Below, piece after piece: positions 1 to 9,904 of a DNA stretch of 64,000 nucleotides. Origin of the DNA: Lysobacter sp. HDW10 (GTDB taxonomy: Bacteria > Pseudomonadota > Gammaproteobacteria > Xanthomonadales > Xanthomonadaceae); NCBI RefSeq assembly GCF_011300685.1, contig NZ_CP049864.1, forward strand, positions 1,790,885-1,854,884, in the 5' to 3' direction. The notes below the pieces were generated by a model that was given only the letters and a program-made list of their open reading frames with translations, was not told the DNA's origin and ran no database searches. The first letter of the stretch is position 1; each line of letters starts with the position of its first letter. Both the position numbers and the translations under genes were made by a program.

Positions 1-954
1 GCCTATAGCGAAGCAGGCGCGACTGCGGCCGCTGCAGAAACGATCTTGCAGCGCGCAGATGCGTTGGTGTGCGTGCAATCGCCCAGCGCAGAGATTCTGC
101 AAAAGGCGAAGCACGGCGCCGTGTTGGTCGGGATGCTCTATCCGGAAGCAGAGTCTGCGCGCGCGGATGCGATTCGCGCTCGGGGGTTGATGAGCTTTCC
201 ACTCGAGCGACTACCACGCACAACGCGTGCACAGTCGATGGATGTGCTGAGTTCGCAGGCGGGGATGGCCGGCTACAAAGCGGTGTTGATCGCAGCGCAA
301 CTTGCGCCGAAGTTCTTTCCGATGCTCACGACAGCCGCCGGCACCATTCGACCGTCGAAAGTGCTGATCGTGGGTGCGGGTGTTGCGGGTCTGCAGGCGG
401 TAGCAACGGCGAAGCGATTGGGTGCACAGGTGGAAGGCTTCGACGTGCGTCCTGAAACACGTGAGCAGATCGAATCATTGGGCGGCAAGTTTTTGGACTT
501 GGGCGTCAGTGCCGCAGGCGAGGGTGGCTATGCGCGCCAGCTGACAGAAGAAGAGCGTGCACTGCAACAACAGCGGCTGGGCGACCACCTTCGCGGTGTC
601 GATGTCATTGTGTGTACCGCCGCGGTGCCGGGTCGTCCGGCGCCGAAGATCATCACCGAGACGATGGTCGATGGTATGAAGCCCGGCAGTGTCATCGTCG
701 ATTTGGCTGCGGAAACCGGTGGCAACTGCAGTCTGACGCGTCCGGGCGACACCTATTCGCACCAAGGGGTGACCATCGCGGGTCCGCGTGACCTCGCTTC
801 GATGGGCGCGATCCATGCAAGCGAAATGTTTGCCAGAAACGTCTACAACTTCTTGGCCTTGATGTTGAAAGATGGCACGCTTCAATTGGATTGGGACGAT
901 GAGCTCATCCAAAAAACAGTGTGGCCGCAACGCGAATCCGGAGCGCACGCATGA
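1..954 (+). CDS. pntA: NAD(P) transhydrogenase subunit alpha part 1 (5' partial)
   Basis: The reading frame is open from base 1, so the gene starts upstream of the window. The visible 317 residues are the C-terminal part of the NAD(H)-binding domain I of proton-translocating transhydrogenase. A Rossmann motif GAGVAGL lies near position 373. This is the split form in which the membrane part of alpha is a separate gene. Its TGA stop overlaps the ATG of the next gene (ATGA at 951-954), so translation is probably coupled. The complex exchanges hydride between NADH and NADP+ at the inner membrane, driven by the proton gradient. Confidence 0.95.
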   Translation, partial: AYSEAGATAAAAETILQRADALVCVQSPSAEILQKAKHGAVLVGMLYPEAESARADAIRARGLMSFPLERLPRTTRAQSMDVLSSQAGMAGYKAVLIAAQLAPKFFPMLTTAAGTIRPSKVLIVGAGVAGLQAVATAKRLGAQVEGFDVRPETREQIESLGGKFLDLGVSAAGEGGYARQLTEEERALQQQRLGDHLRGVDVIVCTAAVPGRPAPKIITETMVDGMKPGSVIVDLAAETGGNCSLTRPGDTYSHQGVTIAGPRDLASMGAIHASEMFARNVYNFLALMLKDGTLQLDWDDELIQKTVWPQRESGAHA

Positions 955-1259
955 TCGATGCAATGTCCGCACTTTATATCTTCATGTTGGCAGCAATTGC
1001 AGGACACGTGATCATCTCTCGTGTGCCGAGCATCCTGCATACGCCGTTGATGTCGGGTAGCAACTTTATCCACGGCATCGTTCTGATTGGCGCGATGGTG
1101 ATGCTGGGCCAAGCAGATACGACGCTCGAGAAAGTGATTGGGTTTGTTGCGGTGTTTTTAGGCGCCGGCAATGCTGCAGGCGGCTACGTCGTCACCGAGC
1201 GCATGCTGGAGATGTTCAAGCCGTCGTCCAAAGCGACTGACAAAAAGGCAGGTCGCTGA
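951..1259 (+). CDS. pntAB: NAD(P) transhydrogenase subunit alpha part 2 (membrane)
   Basis: This 102-residue protein is almost entirely hydrophobic, with three predicted membrane segments and a charged C-terminal tail. Size and position match the short PntAB subunit that carries part of membrane domain II. The ATG at 951 is preferred over an upstream in-frame start because it gives the ATGA overlap with the preceding gene and leaves a normal N-terminus. Its stop overlaps the start of pntB by one base. Confidence 0.93.
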   Translation: MIDAMSALYIFMLAAIAGHVIISRVPSILHTPLMSGSNFIHGIVLIGAMVMLGQADTTLEKVIGFVAVFLGAGNAAGGYVVTERMLEMFKPSSKATDKKAGR

Positions 1260-2707
1260 TGGAAGTGATGACACTCATCAAGTTGAGCTACTTCGTCGCG
1301 GCGACCTTGTTCTTGCTGGGTCTTCAACGCATGAGTTCACCGAAAACTGCGCAGAGCGGTATTCAGTGGGCCGGTGTCGGCATGTTGATCGCAACAGTCG
1401 CAACCTTCTTTTTACCCGGCTTGCACAACATCGCCTTGATTCTGATCGCGATCGTATCGGGCGTTGCCTTGAATTGGTTTTGGGGAAAGAAAGTCGCCAT
1501 TACCGACATGCCGCAAATGGTGGCGCTCTTCAATGGCATGGGCGGTGGCTCCGCAGCTGCGATTGGCGCCGCTGAGTTGGTATCGAAGAACAACGAGATG
1601 CGTCGTGTGTTAACGGCGGCTTCGACGCATGGTTTTGATTTTGCCGTCGTCAGCATGCCTTACCAAGCGCTCTTTGTGATTGCGCTCGCCGGTATTGGTG
1701 CCCTAATCGGGGCTGTGTCATTGACCGGTTCCATCATTGCGTGGGCCAAGTTGGACGGACGTCTCGACAAACGTTTTGCGTTCCCTGGGCAGCAATTCGT
1801 CAACGGCTTGGTGGCTATATGCGCCATTGCTTGCGGCGTATTGGCGGTCATGACTCTGCAGATGCCGTGGATCATTGCGTTCTTCGTATTGGCGCTCGCC
1901 TTGGGCGTACTCATGACATTGCCGATTGGCGGCGCAGACATGCCAGTGGTGATTTCGCTCTACAACGCATTCACCGGTTTGGCTGTGGCGTTGGAAGGCT
2001 TTGTGCTTGGAAACGATGCCTTGATCATCGCCGGTACGATGGTCGGCGCGGCCGGCATGATGTTGACGCGGCTGATGGCCAAAGCCATGAATCGATCCAT
2101 TGTCAGCGTGCTGTTCTCGAACTTCGGGCCTTCAGGCGGCGAGGCCAAGGAAATTACCGGGAGTCAGAAACCGATTGAAGCTGCAGACGTCGCCGCGCTG
2201 ATGGCTTATGCCGAACGTGTCGTGATTGTGCCGGGCTACGGCATGGCCGTTGCCCAAGCGCAGCACAAAATTTGGGAGCTCACGCAACGCTTGCAAGATC
2301 GTGGTGTCAAAGTGAAGTTCGCCATCCACCCGGTGGCAGGTCGTATGCCGGGACACATGAATGTCTTGCTGGCTGAAGCTGGTGTGCCCTACGACTTGAT
2401 TGCCGATATGGATGACATCAATCCCGAGTTCGCCAACACGGATGTCTCTTTGGTGATCGGCGCGAACGACGTAGTGAACCCGGTCGCGAAAACAGATCCC
2501 GCTTCACCGATCTACGGGATGCCAATTTTGGACGTGGTGAACTCAAAGAACACGATCGTGATCAAGCGCGGCAAAGGCACAGGCTTTGCCGGCATCGAGA
2601 ACGCGCTCTTCTATGCGGACAATACACGCATGCTGTATGGCGACGGCGCCGAAATGGCGAGCGCCTTGGTGAGCGAACTCAAGGCGCTAGACGGTGGCGG
2701 GCACTGA
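1259..2707 (+). CDS. pntB: NAD(P) transhydrogenase subunit beta
   Basis: The protein has 482 residues. Residues 1 to about 280 are a series of membrane helices (domain II, the proton path). The C-terminal part is the NADP(H)-binding domain III, with the fingerprint PGYGMAVAQAQ at residues 325-335 followed by RMPGHMNVLLAEA and GANDVVNP. The length is normal for the family. It is the last gene of the pntA-pntAB-pntB operon and converges with purB, leaving only 23 bp between the two stops. Confidence 0.97.
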   Translation: MEVMTLIKLSYFVAATLFLLGLQRMSSPKTAQSGIQWAGVGMLIATVATFFLPGLHNIALILIAIVSGVALNWFWGKKVAITDMPQMVALFNGMGGGSAAAIGAAELVSKNNEMRRVLTAASTHGFDFAVVSMPYQALFVIALAGIGALIGAVSLTGSIIAWAKLDGRLDKRFAFPGQQFVNGLVAICAIACGVLAVMTLQMPWIIAFFVLALALGVLMTLPIGGADMPVVISLYNAFTGLAVALEGFVLGNDALIIAGTMVGAAGMMLTRLMAKAMNRSIVSVLFSNFGPSGGEAKEITGSQKPIEAADVAALMAYAERVVIVPGYGMAVAQAQHKIWELTQRLQDRGVKVKFAIHPVAGRMPGHMNVLLAEAGVPYDLIADMDDINPEFANTDVSLVIGANDVVNPVAKTDPASPIYGMPILDVVNSKNTIVIKRGKGTGFAGIENALFYADNTRMLYGDGAEMASALVSELKALDGGGH

Positions 2708-2730
2708 CGGAAGTGAGTGCCAAACGCCGC

Positions 2731-4131
<1,401 letters not shown>

Positions 4132-4180
4132 CTAAACGGTGCAAGGCGTAGGCTTGAACCCATCAGGATTGGAGTGGGTC

Positions 4181-5575
4181 ATGGCGACAAGCAAAACAGG
4201 GCGTTCAAATGCACGCATTTTGTCGGACAGCATGGGGCAAATTGAAGTGCCGGCAGAGGCGCTTTGGGGTGCGCAAACGCAGCGTGCCGTTGAGAATTTT
4301 GATTTATCAGGTCAGCCCATGCACCCTGAGTTTATTCGCAGCTTGGGCATGTTGAAAGCGGTCGCCGCGCAAGCCAATGCCAAACTGAAGTCCCTGCCCA
4401 TACGGACCGCTCAGGCGATCGAGCGCGCGGGCTTAGAAGTGGCCAGCGGCTACTTTGACGCGCATTTCCCGATCGACCGCTACCAAACCGGATCGGGCAC
4501 GTCGACCAACATGAATGCCAATGAGGTGATCGCAAGCTTGGCTTCGCGCGCCATGGGTAAACCCGTGCATCCGAACGATCAGGTCAACATGGGCCAAAGT
4601 TCAAATGACATGATTCCCACGGCGATGCGCGTGTCGAGTGCGTTGATGGCCTCGAATGGCCTGTTGCCCGCACTCGTGCATCTGAGAAAAACAATCCTGC
4701 GCAAAGCGCGCGGCTACACGCGTGTCGCCAAGACCGGGCGGACCCACTTGATGGATGCCATGCCCCTGACCGTGGCACAAGAATTGAATGCGTGGGCAGC
4801 GCAAATTGCATCCGCCGAAGATCGCATCAAAGACAGCCTCGTGCGCGTCAAGCGCTTGCCTGTCGGCGGGACTGCCATAGGCACCGGTGTCAACGCACAC
4901 CCACGCTTTGCCACGGAGTTCGTGCGCGCCTTGAATGCACACGGTTCGGTGAAGTTCGTGAGTGCCGGTAATAAGTTCGAAGGCATCGCGGCGCAGGACG
5001 ATCTCGTTGAACTGTCGGGGCAATTGAATACCTTGGCCGTGGCGCTCATGAAGATTGCCAACGATTTGCGCTGGATGAACTCCGGACCTTTGGCCGGTCT
5101 CGCGGAAATCGAACTGGAAGCACTGCAACCCGGGAGCTCCATCATGCCGGGCAAGGTCAATCCGGTGATTCCAGAAGCCGTGGCAATGTGCTGTGCCCAA
5201 GTGATGGGTCTGCACACCGCGAACACTGTCGCGGGGCAGAGCGGCAACTTCCAACTCAATGTCATGTTGCCCTTGCTGGCCAACAATCTATTGGACGGCA
5301 TTGCGTTGATGACCAACGCGGCCTACGCGATGGCGGATGACGCGATTGACTCTTTTGTGGTCAATAAAAAGAAGATTGATGAGGCGCTGGCAAGAAATCC
5401 GATCTTGGTGACGGCGCTGAACCCGGTCATCGGTTATGACCGCGCAGCGGCAATTGCAAAGCGCGCCTATAAAGAAGGGCGACCCGTGTTAGAGGTCGCC
5501 CTTGAAGACAGCGGATTGGATCGAGCGGCACTCACGCGCTTGCTCGATCCGCTCAAGCTTACGGGTCAGATCTAA
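4181..5575 (+). CDS. fumC: class II fumarate hydratase
   Basis: The protein has 464 residues from the ATG at 4181, which is preceded by GGAG six bases upstream. An earlier in-frame ATG at 4139 lacks a ribosome site and adds 14 residues not expected in the family. The signature GSSIMPGKVNP is near residue 320, with the substrate-binding GSGTSTNMNANEV segment near residue 100. It interconverts fumarate and malate in the TCA cycle without an iron-sulfur cluster. The stop overlaps the convergent lipoprotein gene by 17 bp. Confidence 0.96.
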   Translation: MATSKTGRSNARILSDSMGQIEVPAEALWGAQTQRAVENFDLSGQPMHPEFIRSLGMLKAVAAQANAKLKSLPIRTAQAIERAGLEVASGYFDAHFPIDRYQTGSGTSTNMNANEVIASLASRAMGKPVHPNDQVNMGQSSNDMIPTAMRVSSALMASNGLLPALVHLRKTILRKARGYTRVAKTGRTHLMDAMPLTVAQELNAWAAQIASAEDRIKDSLVRVKRLPVGGTAIGTGVNAHPRFATEFVRALNAHGSVKFVSAGNKFEGIAAQDDLVELSGQLNTLAVALMKIANDLRWMNSGPLAGLAEIELEALQPGSSIMPGKVNPVIPEAVAMCCAQVMGLHTANTVAGQSGNFQLNVMLPLLANNLLDGIALMTNAAYAMADDAIDSFVVNKKKIDEALARNPILVTALNPVIGYDRAAAIAKRAYKEGRPVLEVALEDSGLDRAALTRLLDPLKLTGQI

Positions 5576-6257
5576 CGACTACATCATCCTTCCCGCAGTC
5601 GTCGATTTTGCCTTGCGTGATGTTCGCGTAAGGCTTGAACTCCGGCATGATGCTCGCCAAATCTTGCTGGGTCTTCATCATGGGGGTCAGGTTGCCACAA
5701 AGGATTTTGGCTTGCGCCTCCATTTCTTTGCCTTTGGCCTCCATCTGGGCTTCATAACGATTGCGTGCTTCTTCGCCACCGAGAATCATGCCGGGGATGC
5801 CGGAGATTGCTTCGTTGGCCAAGTCCGCACCTTGAACGCCCATGTTCATGCCGGCATTGGCAATGTCGATGATCTGATTGCGGTACTGCATCAATAGCGC
5901 ACGTTGTTGTGGATTCGTGCTGACCGTCTTGCCTGCGATAAGCAAATCGCCCGTCGGGCTGATTTCGGCGGTTGGCAGGTTCGAATCCGACTTCACATGG
6001 ACGCCGTTGATGTTGATATCGCTACCGCCATTGATGGAGATGTTTTCCTTCGCCATCTTTTCCCGGGCTTCAGCAATGGCCTTTGCAGCTTGTCGACCGA
6101 GCTCGCTTTGTGGAATGGCGTGGCCATTTGCGTCCACTTGTCCTGCCGTGCCTGGGGCGGTTGGCGGTGCGGGTGGTTGCGGCGGGCTCGGCGGTTGGCA
6201 GGCGCTCAACACGGTGAGCGCTGCAACGGTGGCGAGGCTGAGCAAAGTTTTGTTCAT
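5559..6257 (-). CDS. YggN/DUF2884-like lipoprotein
   Basis: The protein has 232 residues from the ATG at 6257; an upstream in-frame ATG at 6356 would bury the signal sequence. The N-terminus is a lipoprotein signal ending in LSAC, followed by a Pro-rich linker. The middle contains the pattern of DUF2884 (YggN) proteins: a short beta segment (GDLLIAGKTV) and then QRALLMQYRNQI. Function is unknown; a cell-envelope location is inferred. It lies 23 bp behind the ABC permease and may be the last gene of that operon. Confidence 0.7.
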   Translation of the reverse strand: MNKTLLSLATVAALTVLSACQPPSPPQPPAPPTAPGTAGQVDANGHAIPQSELGRQAAKAIAEAREKMAKENISINGGSDININGVHVKSDSNLPTAEISPTGDLLIAGKTVSTNPQQRALLMQYRNQIIDIANAGMNMGVQGADLANEAISGIPGMILGGEEARNRYEAQMEAKGKEMEAQAKILCGNLTPMMKTQQDLASIMPEFKPYANITQGKIDDCGKDDVVVRSDP

Positions 6258-6280
6258 AGTCGTCTCCAAAGATGTCTTGA

Positions 6281-7321
6281 TCAGCCTTCGTCGCGGAAGC
6301 GACGGAGGCGGATGGCGACGTAGATCATGGCAACACCTGCAACAGCGCCGATCCACAAGGACGGATTCATCAGCAAGTCTGTGCCTGAGGTTTGCAGCAC
6401 AGCTTCACGCAAGTTGAAGTCCTTGTTGGGGGTGAAGTTGCCGGTACGCGCCAATTCAAACACGTGACTGCCGGGGAAAGCGCTGGTCAAGGTGCGTACT
6501 GCAATATGCTTCCAGTACCAGCTGTCAGACACGTTGAAGATGCGCAACAGGTTGAACCAGGAGATCAGGACACCGACGAACAACGGGATGCCGACGGCCC
6601 ACAAGAAGGGCACACGCTTGGCCCAAGCTGACACCATCAACAACCAACCTGCAGTCGGCAAAGCCCAGAGTGCGTAAACCGGAATCCACAGCAGCATGCT
6701 GCCGACAATCGTCACGTAGTCCAAGTTGGCCAAGTACAGGACGAAGGGGTTCACACCGTTCAGTGCCAAGAAGCCGCAGAACATCAACATAGAGCCCAGC
6801 ATCACCACGATCGCTGCAAGACCGGCAATCACAGGCGCAACGACCAATGCTGTCAGCACTTTGGAGATCACCGTTTCCGCATCAGAGACCGGCAACGATT
6901 TCCAAAACAAGACACTCTTGTCTTTGCGTTCTTCGAACATGGCGTTAACCAGGTAGAAGAAGACCACAAAGCCGAAAACAAAGATGGGCCATGTGGCAGA
7001 CATCATGGTGAAGCCTGTCAATGCATCGCGCAGGTTCGAAAGCTCTTGTGCATTGGCCTGCGCAAGTTCACGCGCCCAATCAGACTTGGAAAAACCCGTG
7101 TCACCATTGATATGAATCATCTTGTTGTCGCGTTGCATGACGCTATGCAATGCACCGCCGCCAATCAATTGGAACAACAGGAAGATGCCGCCGGAAATGA
7201 GCGGTGCCCAAAAGAAACCGCCCTTATGTTCCCAGAACTCGCGCTTCAAGAGCAGTTTCAAGGTGTGGGTTTTGTGCGATTGCGAACGCACCAAGCTCGG
7301 ATTTTTAATCATCGTGTTCAT
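6281..7321 (-). CDS. ABC-2-type transporter permease
   Basis: The protein has 346 residues with about six or seven hydrophobic segments and a large extracytoplasmic loop after the first. Its ATG overlaps the stop of the ATPase gene by 4 bp, so the two are translationally coupled and form one exporter. The substrate cannot be told from sequence. A GntR/ATPase/permease layout is typical of YtrABCDE-like systems linked to cell-envelope stress. Confidence 0.85.
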   Translation of the reverse strand: MNTMIKNPSLVRSQSHKTHTLKLLLKREFWEHKGGFFWAPLISGGIFLLFQLIGGGALHSVMQRDNKMIHINGDTGFSKSDWARELAQANAQELSNLRDALTGFTMMSATWPIFVFGFVVFFYLVNAMFEERKDKSVLFWKSLPVSDAETVISKVLTALVVAPVIAGLAAIVVMLGSMLMFCGFLALNGVNPFVLYLANLDYVTIVGSMLLWIPVYALWALPTAGWLLMVSAWAKRVPFLWAVGIPLFVGVLISWFNLLRIFNVSDSWYWKHIAVRTLTSAFPGSHVFELARTGNFTPNKDFNLREAVLQTSGTDLLMNPSLWIGAVAGVAMIYVAIRLRRFRDEG

Positions 7322-8181
7322 GCGTAGGTTCCTTTCATCGTTGCGACGAACAAGTCGGCAACACCGGGAGTCCGTGATTCACCTAAGGGATTCAATTGTT
7401 CGGCGGGCACGTTGTCGAACAACATCACCGTCTTGCCGAACGGCATCGCGCGTTCGCTGATCGGCTTGAGTGCGCGACCTGCATCCATCTTGTCGGCGTC
7501 GACCAAGACTTCAGTGAAGCGCTCAGACAGGTTTTCCATCGTGGCATCCAGCACGATCTTGCCTTCTTGGATGAAGATCAAATCAGTGAGGATGTGCTCG
7601 ATTTCTTCCACTTGGTGCGTGGTGATGAGGATGGTCTTGTCTTCATCGAAGTAGTCTTCCAACAAGCGTTGGTAGAACTCGCGACGGTACAAAATATCCA
7701 AACCGAGTGTGGGTTCGTCGAGTACCAACAACTTGGCATCGATGGCCATGACCAATGCAAGGTGGAGCTGCACGATCATGCCTTTCGACATCTCTTTGAC
7801 CTTCATTTTCGGGGTCAACTTGGTGTTTTCGATGAACTTGTTGAAGCGTGCGCGATCAAAACGCGGGTGCACACCTTCTACAAACTCAACAGCCTGGCCG
7901 ACCGTGATCCAACGCGGAAGCACCGCCACGTCGGCGATGAAACACACGTCATTCATCAGGTCGTCGCGCTCGGTCATCGGGTCGCGACCCAAGACTTTGA
8001 GCTCGCCTTCATACGGCACGAGGCCGAGGATGGACTTTAACGCCGTGGTCTTGCCCGAACCGTTCGGACCGATCAGGCCGACAATGCGACCCTTCTCAAT
8101 CTTGAAGTTCGCGTTGTCAACCGCGTTAACCCCTTTCTTATAAGACTTCTTGAGTCCCTTGGCTTGAATGACCTGACTCAT
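7318..8181 (-). CDS. ABC transporter ATP-binding protein
   Basis: The protein has 287 residues from the ATG at 8181, which overlaps the stop of the GntR gene (ATGA). Walker A GPNGSGKT is at residues 38-45. The signature loop is a variant (MSKGM in place of LSGGQ). Walker B is LLVLDEPTLGLD and the switch histidine is in TTHQVEE. It powers the neighbouring permease. The degenerate signature is seen in other YtrB-like exporters and need not mean loss of activity. Confidence 0.92.
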   Translation of the reverse strand: MSQVIQAKGLKKSYKKGVNAVDNANFKIEKGRIVGLIGPNGSGKTTALKSILGLVPYEGELKVLGRDPMTERDDLMNDVCFIADVAVLPRWITVGQAVEFVEGVHPRFDRARFNKFIENTKLTPKMKVKEMSKGMIVQLHLALVMAIDAKLLVLDEPTLGLDILYRREFYQRLLEDYFDEDKTILITTHQVEEIEHILTDLIFIQEGKIVLDATMENLSERFTEVLVDADKMDAGRALKPISERAMPFGKTVMLFDNVPAEQLNPLGESRTPGVADLFVATMKGTYA

Positions 8182-8558
8182 GTTGCACCCCATTTTGACT
8201 TCGGATCGAGTAGTTCGCCCAGGTCAAGCCCGAGCAAGTGAATGCGTTCCAGAACAACCGGCCACTCTTCCTTGAGGAAGCGGTCGCGTTCGCTATTGCG
8301 CAGTTTAGTGTTGGCGCCGTCTGTGACATACATGCCGATACCGCGACGCTTTTCGACCATGCCGTCGTCCACCAGTTCTTGGTAGGCGCGAGAGACCGTG
8401 ATCGGATTGAGTTGGTATTCGGCCGCGACTTGACGGACGGAAGGCAAGGCGTCACCCGGTTTGAGTTGACCTTCGAGCATCATTGCGATGACCTTTTCTT
8501 TAAGTTGGCGGTATATCGGGCTGCCATCGGCCCATTGAACGGGAGACATTTCGCTCAA
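8178..8558 (-). CDS. GntR-family regulator, YtrA subfamily
   Basis: The protein has 126 residues: an N-terminal winged helix (PIYRQLKEKV, then LPSVRQVAAEYQLNPITVSRAYQEL) and a short C-terminal dimerisation tail without an effector domain, as in YtrA repressors. It is encoded ahead of the ABC genes it probably controls and overlaps both neighbours by 4 bp. An inverted repeat over the promoter upstream of the operon (8807-8832) is the likely operator, which would make it autoregulatory. Confidence 0.92.
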   Translation of the reverse strand: MSEMSPVQWADGSPIYRQLKEKVIAMMLEGQLKPGDALPSVRQVAAEYQLNPITVSRAYQELVDDGMVEKRRGIGMYVTDGANTKLRNSERDRFLKEEWPVVLERIHLLGLDLGELLDPKSKWGAT

Positions 8559-8788
8559 CCCCCTGAGGTGAATGAAAAGAACGGCATGGTGAGGTGATGC
8601 CGGGCGAGTGTTTGCTTGCGTGCTGTTTTTTGCTCGACGACCCCAGCGTTAGACACTGGGCGGGCTTCTGCCGAGCGATTACCCTCGGCCATGGCCGGGA
8701 CGATCGCAGCGAAGACCGTTGCGACGAACAACAACAAGAAGGCGGGTTGGGTCAGAAGCTTGAGCGCCTTTCTAGCTGGGGTGTTCAT
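8555..8788 (-). CDS. small membrane protein leading the ABC operon
   Basis: The protein has 77 residues with one hydrophobic segment at about residues 14-33 that could be a signal peptide or membrane anchor. The rest is basic and without a recognised domain. It is the first gene after the operon promoter, and its stop overlaps the GntR start by 4 bp, which supports it being translated. Function is unknown. Confidence 0.65.
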   Translation of the reverse strand: MNTPARKALKLLTQPAFLLLFVATVFAAIVPAMAEGNRSAEARPVSNAGVVEQKTARKQTLARHHLTMPFFSFTSGG

Positions 8789-8806
8789 GGAGCCATCCTG
8801 TTGGAG

Positions 8807-8848
8807 TGGTGTTGTATTGAACTATAACACCAACACTGAACATGTCAA
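8807..8848 (-). promoter_or_regulatory. promoter and GntR operator of the ABC operon
   Basis: On the minus strand a perfect -35 TTGACA (8843-8848) is followed after 16 bp by TATAGT (8821-8826). An inverted repeat, TGGTGTT at 8807-8813 and AACACCA at 8826-8832, straddles the -10. This position suits a repressor that blocks RNA polymerase. Assigning the site to the GntR protein of this operon is inference from position and YtrA-family precedent. Confidence 0.75.
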
Positions 8849-8887
8849 CACCGAGAACACCCAACTAAAGACATAGTCCATGCGTTC

Positions 8888-9856
8888 TCAGCTAAGTGAT
8901 TGAATTAACGAGGAAAAGCGCGCGGCATCGACGTTTCCACCGCTGATAATCACGCCTACTTTGGCGTTTTTGGGCAGATTTAGCGTATGGGAAAGCAGGG
9001 CGCCGAGCCCTAAACAGCCCGTAGGTTCGACCCAAAGCTTCATCCGTTCAGCATGACATTGCATCGCACGGATCAAAGTGACGTCATCTACGGCTAGAAC
9101 GTCGTCGACCAGGGCACGAATGATTGGAAAGGTGAGGGCACCGAGAGCCTGTGTTTGTGCGCCATCGGCAATGGTTTTTGGTGTGTCGATGCGTACGATT
9201 TCACCTGTGCGAAAACTTTGTTGCCCATCGTTACCTGCGAGTGGTTCGCAGCCATACACACGAATCGTTGATTGCATCTGTTTTGCAGCGATGGCCGTGC
9301 CGGACAACAAACCGCCGCCCCCTAACGGTGCACAAATGGCATCGAGATCTGGCACCTCTTCTAACAACTCCATTGCGGCGGTACCTTGCCCTGCGATGAC
9401 ATCTGGATGATCGAAGGGTGGTATGACCGTCATACCATTCGATGCAGAAATTTCATTGCATATGGCATCGCGATCTTGCGTGTAACGATCATAGAAAATG
9501 ACTTCCGCACCGTAGCCGCGTGTTGCTGAGATTTTCATGGCAGGTGCGTCGAATGGCATTACAACTTTCGCAGGCATCTCCAACAAACGCGCGCTGCATG
9601 CGATGGCTTGCGCATGATTGCCGGAAGAGGCGGTGACTACGCCACGCTTGCGGGCGTCCGGGTCAAAGTGCGACAGCGCATTGTATGCACCGCGCATTTT
9701 GAAGGCGCCGACGCGCTGAAAGTTCTCGCACTTGAAGTAAACCTCAAAGCCCAACTGCGCATTGATCGCAGACGATGTGAGAACAGGCGTTCGTTGAATT
9801 GCGGATCGAATCCGTTCGGAAGCGGCAACGATGTCCTTGAATTCGACTGCATGCAT
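8888..9856 (-). CDS. threonine/serine dehydratase-like PLP enzyme
   Basis: The protein has 322 residues of fold type II PLP-enzyme type. The Schiff-base lysine is in FKMRGAYN, followed by SSGNHAQ and the phosphate-binding GGGG loop near residue 180. It lacks the C-terminal ACT regulatory domain, so it is the short catabolic or racemase-like type (TdcB, serine racemase, threo-3-hydroxyaspartate ammonia-lyase group). Deamination of threonine or serine is the best guess; the exact substrate is not determined by these motifs. Confidence 0.88.
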   Translation of the reverse strand: MHAVEFKDIVAASERIRSAIQRTPVLTSSAINAQLGFEVYFKCENFQRVGAFKMRGAYNALSHFDPDARKRGVVTASSGNHAQAIACSARLLEMPAKVVMPFDAPAMKISATRGYGAEVIFYDRYTQDRDAICNEISASNGMTVIPPFDHPDVIAGQGTAAMELLEEVPDLDAICAPLGGGGLLSGTAIAAKQMQSTIRVYGCEPLAGNDGQQSFRTGEIVRIDTPKTIADGAQTQALGALTFPIIRALVDDVLAVDDVTLIRAMQCHAERMKLWVEPTGCLGLGALLSHTLNLPKNAKVGVIISGGNVDAARFSSLIQSLS

Positions 9857-9904
9857 CGATTGAAACCTTGTTATCTAGAGTGCGCTTTACGTGGCGTGGA
9901 AACA

